Positions 6,456 through 10,503 of a stretch of 10,503 nt of DNA are shown in pieces. How positions within the stretch are numbered: the stretch's first letter is position 1; each line of letters opens with the position of its first letter. A program made the translations under genes and the position numbers. Source of the DNA: Gemmatimonadota bacterium (GTDB lineage: Bacteria > Gemmatimonadota > Gemmatimonadetes > Gemmatimonadales > GWC2-71-9); contig QHUF01000172.1 in the NCBI GenBank assembly GCA_003221075.1, positions 1 to 10,503 of the forward strand. The letters are read 5' to 3'. The notes beneath the pieces are model-generated. The model had not been told where the DNA came from. It saw only the letters and a list, made by a program, of their open reading frames with translations, and ran no database searches.

Positions 6456-7707
6456 AGTCTGGGCGATCATTCGCCGCGAGTTCGTCGAACGCGTTCGCAC
6501 CAAGTGGTTCTGGGTCTCGGCCATCCTGGGTCCGGTCTTGTTCGCCGGCATCATCGTCTTCCAGATCATGCAGTCCGTGGGCGGTGCAGTCCGGGACATC
6601 GCGATCGTCGACACCGGGAGTCTCGGCTACGGTACCCAGATCGCGGAGGCGCTTGGAGCCAGCAGGACGTTGCGGGCCAATACGGTCAAGCTGAGTTCGG
6701 GCGTCCTCGATTCGCTGACCGGGCTCGTGGAGTCGAAGCACATCAATGGTTTCCTGATCGTCTCCGACTCGCTCCCGACGGAAGGCAAGGCGGAGTATCG
6801 CGCGTCGAATCTCTCGCTGCAGACGATCGAGGAGCTGCAGCGGACCCTGAATCGCGTCGTGGTGAAGGCCCGTCTGCAGAGCAAGGGTGTGAATCCTCCG
6901 GTCGTGGATTGGGCCCAGGCGCTCAGGGTCAATCTGGATCAGAAGAAGATCGCGCATGGCCGCACCACGACGGAAAGCGCGGGCGAGTCGTTCGTCCTTG
7001 CCTACATCATGGCCATTCTCCTGTTCATGGCAATTCTGCTCTACGGTGTGAACGTCATGAGCTCGGTGCTGGAAGAGAAAACCACCCGTATCATCGAGGT
7101 GCTGGTCTCATCGCTGCGACCGTTCCAGCTCATGCTGGGGAAGGTGATCGGCGCTGGAGCGGTGTCGTTTTTCCAGTTCGTCATCTGGGGCGTCTCCGCG
7201 AGATTGCTTATCAGCCTGCGCGTCCCCATCGCCCGCGCCCTGAGTGCGGATACTGCTTCCGCGCAAACCATGACGCTACCGCACATCCCGTTTGCGACCC
7301 TCGCCGTGTTCATGGCGTTCTTCCTGGGCGGCTTCCTCCTGTACTCCTCGATGTTCGCCGCCGTGGGCGCGATGTCGAGCAACGAGCAGGAAGCGCGCCA
7401 GGCGCAGCAGCCGGTGACGTACCTGCTCATGATTGCGTACCTCTCGATCATCGGCTTGACGAATGATCCGAGTTCGACGTTCGCGCGCACACTGTCGGTG
7501 GTGCCGTTCACGTCCCCGATCGCGACGCCAGTCCGCTGGACGGCGGGCAGCATGGGAACCGGCGAGCTCGTTGCCTCATTGGCGATGCTCGTGGTCGGGA
7601 TCCTGGGCGTGACGTGGATCGCGGCACGGATTTATCGGGTCGGGATACTGATGACGGGCAAACGGCCGACGATGAAAGAGCTGGTGAGGTGGGTCAGAAC
7701 TGCCTAA
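6436..7707 (+). CDS. ABC-2 type exporter permease (NatB-like)
   Basis: This is an integral membrane component of an ABC-2 exporter, 423 residues. It has a positively charged N-terminus (VWAIIRREFVERVRTKW), a first membrane helix at about 25-46, a long presumably extracytoplasmic domain (about 48-185), and then five more hydrophobic segments at about 186-208, 236-256, 286-312, 326-342 and 377-399, ending in a basic tail. The motif VLEEKTTRIIEVLVSSLRPF before the third helix is the conserved coupling segment of the NatB/YhaP-like ABC-2 family. The substrate is unknown; relatives have been linked to sodium or small-molecule efflux. The frame is open upstream within the ATPase gene. I choose ATG 6436, but GTG 6448 (giving VHKVWAIIRREF) is equally plausible. 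The gene is intact although its ATPase partner is broken, so it may lack an energy source unless another ATPase serves it. Confidence 0.88.
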   Translation: MVVPVHKVWAIIRREFVERVRTKWFWVSAILGPVLFAGIIVFQIMQSVGGAVRDIAIVDTGSLGYGTQIAEALGASRTLRANTVKLSSGVLDSLTGLVESKHINGFLIVSDSLPTEGKAEYRASNLSLQTIEELQRTLNRVVVKARLQSKGVNPPVVDWAQALRVNLDQKKIAHGRTTTESAGESFVLAYIMAILLFMAILLYGVNVMSSVLEEKTTRIIEVLVSSLRPFQLMLGKVIGAGAVSFFQFVIWGVSARLLISLRVPIARALSADTASAQTMTLPHIPFATLAVFMAFFLGGFLLYSSMFAAVGAMSSNEQEARQAQQPVTYLLMIAYLSIIGLTNDPSSTFARTLSVVPFTSPIATPVRWTAGSMGTGELVASLAMLVVGILGVTWIAARIYRVGILMTGKRPTMKELVRWVRTA

Positions 7708-7813
7708 CTACTAGGCGCGGACATGCAAAGACTATTCTACAGACGCACCGCGGTCATGAGTCCAAAGGGTACGGGATGAGATGAAATGATGCGGTGATTC
7801 GCTGGTCTCCGAT

Positions 7814-7819
7814 TATCCT
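7814..7819 (+). promoter_or_regulatory. -10 element of a likely leaderless promoter, four-helix-bundle gene
   Basis: TATCCT sits exactly 6 nt (CCTGAA) before the GTG start at 7826, the same geometry as for the ABC ATPase and mnmG genes. No Shine-Dalgarno site or clear -35 is seen. The 118-base gap upstream (7708-7825) otherwise shows only a weak hairpin at the permease stop, GCCTA (7702-7706) with TAGGC (7712-7716), which has no T run. Confidence 0.45.
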
Positions 7820-7825
7820 CCTGAA

Positions 7826-8203
7826 GTGCCGAATCATCACACCCTGAAAGCCTGGCAGCATGCCGAAAGACTGGCTGTGGAATGCTCGAAAGCGGCGCAA
7901 CACTTCCCCGACTTCGAGCAGGAGCGGCTTGCTGACCAACTCCGGAGAGCGTCCTACAGTATTCCGCTCAACATTGCGGAAGGATCTGCTCGGAAGGGGA
8001 CCAGGGACTACCGAAAGTTTCTGGATACAGCGTGGGGGTCCCTCGCCGAAGTCCAAACCGCGCTCGTCATGGCGCGTGATATCGGTTATCTGCGTCCGGT
8101 CGAGTTCGGGCGCCTCGAGGCGCTCGCAACGGAGACTAGCAAGACATTGTTTGGTCTGCTTCGAAAGATCAGTCAGGCGGCAGATCGTCCCAAACCCCGC
8201 TGA
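7826..8203 (+). CDS. Four-helix-bundle protein of the 23S rRNA intervening-sequence (IVS) family
   Basis: The 125-residue protein matches the small four-helix-bundle family first described from open frames inside 23S rRNA intervening sequences (TIGR02436/PF05635 type). Visible hallmarks are LKAWQHAERLAVECSKAAQHFP at the start, ERLADQLRRASYSIPLNIAEG at about 33-53, a basic stretch with DYRKFLDTAWGSLAEVQTAL, and a C-terminal helix. Its biochemical role is not established; members oligomerise and are thought to interact with nucleic acids or as accessory partners. Here it stands alone, with no rRNA sequence around it, between a permease gene and mnmG. The start is GTG 7826, supported by the -10 element 6 nt upstream; no other in-frame start precedes the conserved region. 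The stop is 63 bases before the mnmG start. No transmembrane or signal segment is seen. Confidence 0.88.
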   Translation: MPNHHTLKAWQHAERLAVECSKAAQHFPDFEQERLADQLRRASYSIPLNIAEGSARKGTRDYRKFLDTAWGSLAEVQTALVMARDIGYLRPVEFGRLEALATETSKTLFGLLRKISQAADRPKPR

Positions 8204-8254
8204 CTGTGGCCCGCTGCTGCGTCTGCGGCCTAGCCTTTGCCGGTCCTCGCTTTG

Positions 8255-8260
8255 TAGTTT
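8255..8260 (+). promoter_or_regulatory. -10 element of a likely leaderless promoter, mnmG
   Basis: TAGTTT lies exactly 6 nt (CTGTCC) before ATG 8267 and is identical to the hexamer before the ABC ATPase gene. There is no Shine-Dalgarno sequence. A TTTGCC at 8236-8241 lies upstream, but its 13-base spacing is too short for a standard -35. Confidence 0.5.
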
Positions 8261-8266
8261 CTGTCC

Positions 8267-10138
8267 ATGTTCGACTATGACGTCATAATTGTCGGCGGCG
8301 GTCACGCCGGCACCGACGCCGCCGCCATGTCGGCGCGCCTCGGCGCCAAGACTCTGCTTCTGACGTCTGTCTTGGACACAATCGGCCAGATGTCCTGTAA
8401 CCCTGCAATCGGTGGGATTGCAAAGGGTACTGTCGTCCGCGAGGTCGACGCGCTGGGTGGTCTCATGGGCCGCGCCGCCGATCGCGCGACCATTCAGTTC
8501 CGGATGCTCAACCGGTCCAAGGGTCCCGCCGTTTGGGCCCCTCGCGCGCAGGCCGATCGCACCCTCTACCGGCGGGCCGTGCGATTTCTGCTCGAGCAAT
8601 TCCCTGCCCTCGAGCTCAGTCAGGGCATGGTCACAAATCTGCTCTTCGATCGCAGCGGCACGCGGATCACCGGTGTCGAGACGGGCGACGGGCGCCGGTT
8701 CACCGCGCGCGCCGTCATCATCACCGCCGGCACATTCCTCCGCGGTCGCATTCACCTTGGCACGGACACGCAAATCCCCGCCGGCCGTGCCGGAGATCAG
8801 CCCTCCGTTGAGATGGCACAAGCCATTGAGAATATTGGACTTACGGTAGCACGCTTCAAGACCGGCACGCCGCCGCGCGTCGATGGCCGCTCTGTGAATT
8901 GGAGCAAGGTCGAGCGGCAGGACGGCGACAGCGCTGAGTTCCGCTTCTCGTTCCACGAGCGCATCGAGCGGCCGCGTCAGGTCCCGTGCTGGATCACCTG
9001 GGCCGGGGAAGAAGTGAAGGACATCATCCAGCGCCACCTGAAGGAGTCGGCGCTGTACGGGGGCGCGATCAGTGGTCGTGGGCCGCGCTACTGCCCGTCG
9101 GTCGAGGACAAGATCGTGAAGTTCCCCGATGCAAAGCGGCACCAGATCTTTCTCGAGCCCGAGGGACTCGACACGACCGAGTTGTATGTGAACGGACTTT
9201 CGACTTCCCTCCCCGTCGCCGTGCAGCTCGAGTTTTTGCACGCCGTACCCGGACTCGAGCGTGCACGGATGACGCGCCCCGGTTATGCCATCGAGTACGA
9301 CTACTATCCTCCGACGCAGCTCACGCCGTGGCTCGAGGTGAAGACGGTCGAGCACCTGTTCTTCGCCGGCCAGATCAACGGGACGACGGGCTACGAGGAG
9401 GCGGCGGGCCAGGGCGTCGTGGCCGGGATCAACGCCGTTCGCCGGATTCGCGGTGCCGAGCCCGTCGTCCTGGGACGTGACGACGCATACATCGGAGTGC
9501 TCGTCGATGATCTGGTGACGCGCGGAGTCGATGAGCCGTACCGTCTGTTCACGTCGCGCTCCGAATTCCGTTTGCTGCTCCGGCAGGACAACGCGCTGCG
9601 CCGACTGCTCCCCCTCGCCGAGCAGCTCGGTCTGTTGACCGACGCTGAGCTACGCGCGGCCGAACGCCGGCTGGCTGCGGAGGAGTCGGCGCTGCGCCTG
9701 GCGCGCGAGACGACGATCAGCCCGGAAGCGGCAGCGGGTCCACTCGCGGAGAGCGGGACGAGTTTGGTGGAGGGTGATCGCATTGCCGTGATTGCGAAAC
9801 GGCCTCGCGTTTCGCTCGCCGCGTTGTTCGCCGCTGCCGGGGTGGGAGCCGATGTTGCGGCGGAGGTGATCGTCGCCGCCGAAATCGAAATCAAGTATGA
9901 CGGCTATCTGGCGCGGGAACGCGAGGCTGCGGCGCGCCTGGCGGAGCTCGCGGCGTTTGTCCTGCCCTCGGACCTGCCCTACCTCGAGCTACGGACCTTG
10001 GCGACCGAAGCGCGCCAGAAGCTCGACCGTGTTCGTCCCAGCTCGCTCGCGCAGGCCGCGCGAGTGCCAGGTGTCACGCCCAGCGATCTCCACAACCTCG
10101 TCCTCGAGACGACGCGCTGGCGCCGCCGGGTCGCCTAG
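8267..10138 (+). CDS. mnmG: tRNA uridine-5-carboxymethylaminomethyl modification enzyme MnmG (GidA)
   Basis: With MnmE, MnmG adds the carboxymethylaminomethyl group to wobble uridine 34 of certain tRNAs, using FAD, NADH and a folate-derived methylene group. The length of 623 residues is normal. The dinucleotide-binding GGGHAG is at 10-15, followed by QMSCNPAIGGIAKG with conserved Cys44, the FKTGTPPRVDGRSV segment, GPRYCPSVEDKIVKFP with conserved Cys276, and GQINGTTGYEEAAGQG as the second FAD motif. The C-terminal part carries SRSEFRLLLRQDNA and the alpha-helical MnmE/tRNA-interacting domain ending LHNLVLETTRWRR. The start ATG 8267 gives the family N-terminus MFDYDVIIVGGG and has no ribosome-binding site, only a -10 element 6 nt before it. 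The gene commonly lies beside parA near the replication origin, as here, though rsmG is not between them. Confidence 0.98.
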   Translation: MFDYDVIIVGGGHAGTDAAAMSARLGAKTLLLTSVLDTIGQMSCNPAIGGIAKGTVVREVDALGGLMGRAADRATIQFRMLNRSKGPAVWAPRAQADRTLYRRAVRFLLEQFPALELSQGMVTNLLFDRSGTRITGVETGDGRRFTARAVIITAGTFLRGRIHLGTDTQIPAGRAGDQPSVEMAQAIENIGLTVARFKTGTPPRVDGRSVNWSKVERQDGDSAEFRFSFHERIERPRQVPCWITWAGEEVKDIIQRHLKESALYGGAISGRGPRYCPSVEDKIVKFPDAKRHQIFLEPEGLDTTELYVNGLSTSLPVAVQLEFLHAVPGLERARMTRPGYAIEYDYYPPTQLTPWLEVKTVEHLFFAGQINGTTGYEEAAGQGVVAGINAVRRIRGAEPVVLGRDDAYIGVLVDDLVTRGVDEPYRLFTSRSEFRLLLRQDNALRRLLPLAEQLGLLTDAELRAAERRLAAEESALRLARETTISPEAAAGPLAESGTSLVEGDRIAVIAKRPRVSLAALFAAAGVGADVAAEVIVAAEIEIKYDGYLAREREAAARLAELAAFVLPSDLPYLELRTLATEARQKLDRVRPSSLAQAARVPGVTPSDLHNLVLETTRWRRRVA

Positions 10139-10153
10139 ACTCCCAATGTTGCA

Positions 10154-10167
10154 GTTTCACGTGAAAC
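10154..10167. promoter_or_regulatory. parS-type ParB binding site, copy 1
   Basis: GTTTCACGTGAAAC is a perfect 14-bp palindrome equal to the core of the widely conserved chromosomal parS (TGTTTCACGTGAAACA in Bacillus). The outer bases (A at 10153, G at 10168) do not extend the symmetry. It lies 16 bases past the mnmG stop and about 90 bases before parA. Confidence 0.85.
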
Positions 10168-10176
10168 GTTCGCTCT

Positions 10177-10196
10177 TTCGTTTCACGTGAAACGAA
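10177..10196. promoter_or_regulatory. parS-type ParB binding site, copy 2
   Basis: TTCGTTTCACGTGAAACGAA is a perfect 20-bp palindrome with the same 14-bp parS core as copy 1. The centres of the two sites are 26 bases apart. A TATATT at 10199-10204, just beyond it, is a possible parA -10 element; if so, ParB bound here would cover the promoter. Confidence 0.87.
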
Positions 10197-10218
10197 CGTA
10201 TATTGGACTCGCGTGAAT

Positions 10219-10243
10219 TTGCGAGTTACATAACTCATTGCAA
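10219..10243. repeat. Inverted repeat upstream of parA
   Basis: GAGTTA (10223-10228) and TAACTC (10231-10236) are perfect 6-bp arms with only CA between them. Outside them TTGC (10219-10222) matches GCAA (10240-10243) after a 3-base offset. It lies 14 bases before the parA ATG and could be an operator for parAB autoregulation or a leader hairpin. Its first arm also overlaps a second inverted repeat, ACTCGC (10207-10212) with GCGAGT (10221-10226). Confidence 0.45.
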
Positions 10244-10257
10244 CGTAATAATTTATA

Positions 10258-10503
10258 ATGTCACGCGTAATCGCGATTGCCAACCAAAAGGGCGGCGTCG
10301 GTAAAACGACGACCGCTGTAAACCTCGCGGCCTCGCTTGCGACAGCCGAGCGCAAGACGCTGCTCATCGATGCCGATCCCCAAGGCAACTCGACGAGCGG
10401 CGTCGGCATCGAGCGCGATCGCATTCGAAAGTCGCTCTACGACGCGTTGATTGATGGTGCGCCGCTGGCGCAGTCGCGCTTCCCCCACGTGCACTTCCCG
10501 GAT
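10258..10503 (+). CDS. parA: Chromosome-partitioning ATPase ParA (Soj), N-terminal part
   Basis: ParA is the P-loop ATPase that, with ParB bound at parS, segregates replication origins. The 82 visible residues run open to the window end. They contain the deviant Walker A KGGVGKTT (11-18), with its signature Lys11, and LLIDADPQGNST (35-46), the Walker A'/Mg-binding region of the family. The N-terminus is short, MSRVIAIANQ, with no helix-turn-helix domain, which fits chromosomal Soj and not plasmid type Ia ParA. ATG 10258 has no Shine-Dalgarno sequence; the preceding bases are AT-rich (TAATAATTTATA) and a TATAAT overlaps the start codon itself. Two parS sites lie just upstream, and parB would be expected directly downstream, outside the window. 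Confidence 0.95.
   Translation, partial: MSRVIAIANQKGGVGKTTTAVNLAASLATAERKTLLIDADPQGNSTSGVGIERDRIRKSLYDALIDGAPLAQSRFPHVHFPD

Noticed and set aside
7702..7716. Hairpin GCCTA/TAGGC at the permease stop as an intrinsic terminator
   Set aside because: The stem is only 5 bp and is followed by GC-rich sequence without a T run.
7754..9355. A 533-codon open frame on the minus strand covering the four-helix-bundle gene and much of mnmG
   Set aside because: It is the antisense shadow of two genes with strong family matches, its translation is low-complexity and Arg/Leu/Asp rich, and it resembles nothing I recognise. Long antisense frames are common in GC-rich DNA.
10154..10196. The parS palindromes as the mnmG transcription terminator
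   Set aside because: They could form hairpins in RNA but no T run follows either; the exact match to the parS core explains them better.
1..10503. CRISPR array, tRNA or rRNA genes, insertion sequences, or phage or defence genes
   Set aside because: No repeat-spacer pattern, tRNA- or rRNA-like segment, transposase frame, terminal repeats or recognisable defence proteins are seen; all large frames are accounted for by housekeeping or transport genes.

Overview
The window is a GC-rich (roughly low 60s % by eye) bacterial chromosome segment with every supported gene on the + strand. Gene content is that of a free-living bacterium: a SUF iron-sulphur cluster operon, an ABC-2 exporter, a four-helix-bundle protein, tRNA-modifying MnmG, and the start of a chromosomal ParA. 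The gene set and promoter style would suit Gemmatimonadota or a neighbouring phylum, but no marker here fixes the taxon and this is only a guess.

Layout. 1-279 is the C-terminal end of a MobA-like nucleotidyltransferase, followed by a probable intrinsic terminator (302-327). 368-5559 is a compact operon, sufB-sufC-sufD-sufU-sufS, in which each junction overlaps by 1 or 4 bases. It encodes the SufBCD scaffold, the cysteine desulfurase SufS and its zinc-dependent sulphur acceptor SufU. 5549-5596 carries three 16-bp units that share the core TAGCGTCG. 5615-7707 is a NatAB-like ABC exporter: the ATPase gene is split by an internal deletion with a frameshift, and the permease gene is intact. 7826-8203 is a stand-alone four-helix-bundle (23S rRNA IVS-type) protein. 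8267-10138 is mnmG. 10139-10257 holds two parS-type palindromes and further inverted repeats. 10258 to the window end is the N-terminus of parA (soj).

How the genes work together. SufS takes sulphur from cysteine, SufU accepts it, and SufBCD builds the cluster using SufC ATPase activity. The mnmG-parS-parA arrangement is typical of the replication-origin region, so the window probably lies near oriC. The usual rsmG is absent between mnmG and parA.

The main anomalies are the broken ABC ATPase gene, the 16-bp-phased repeats, and a recurrent pattern in which a TAnnnT hexamer lies exactly 6 nt before the start codon of three genes that lack a Shine-Dalgarno sequence. That pattern points to leaderless transcription. 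I see no convincing wholly new multi-gene system here; the novelty is in regulatory architecture and one gene lesion.
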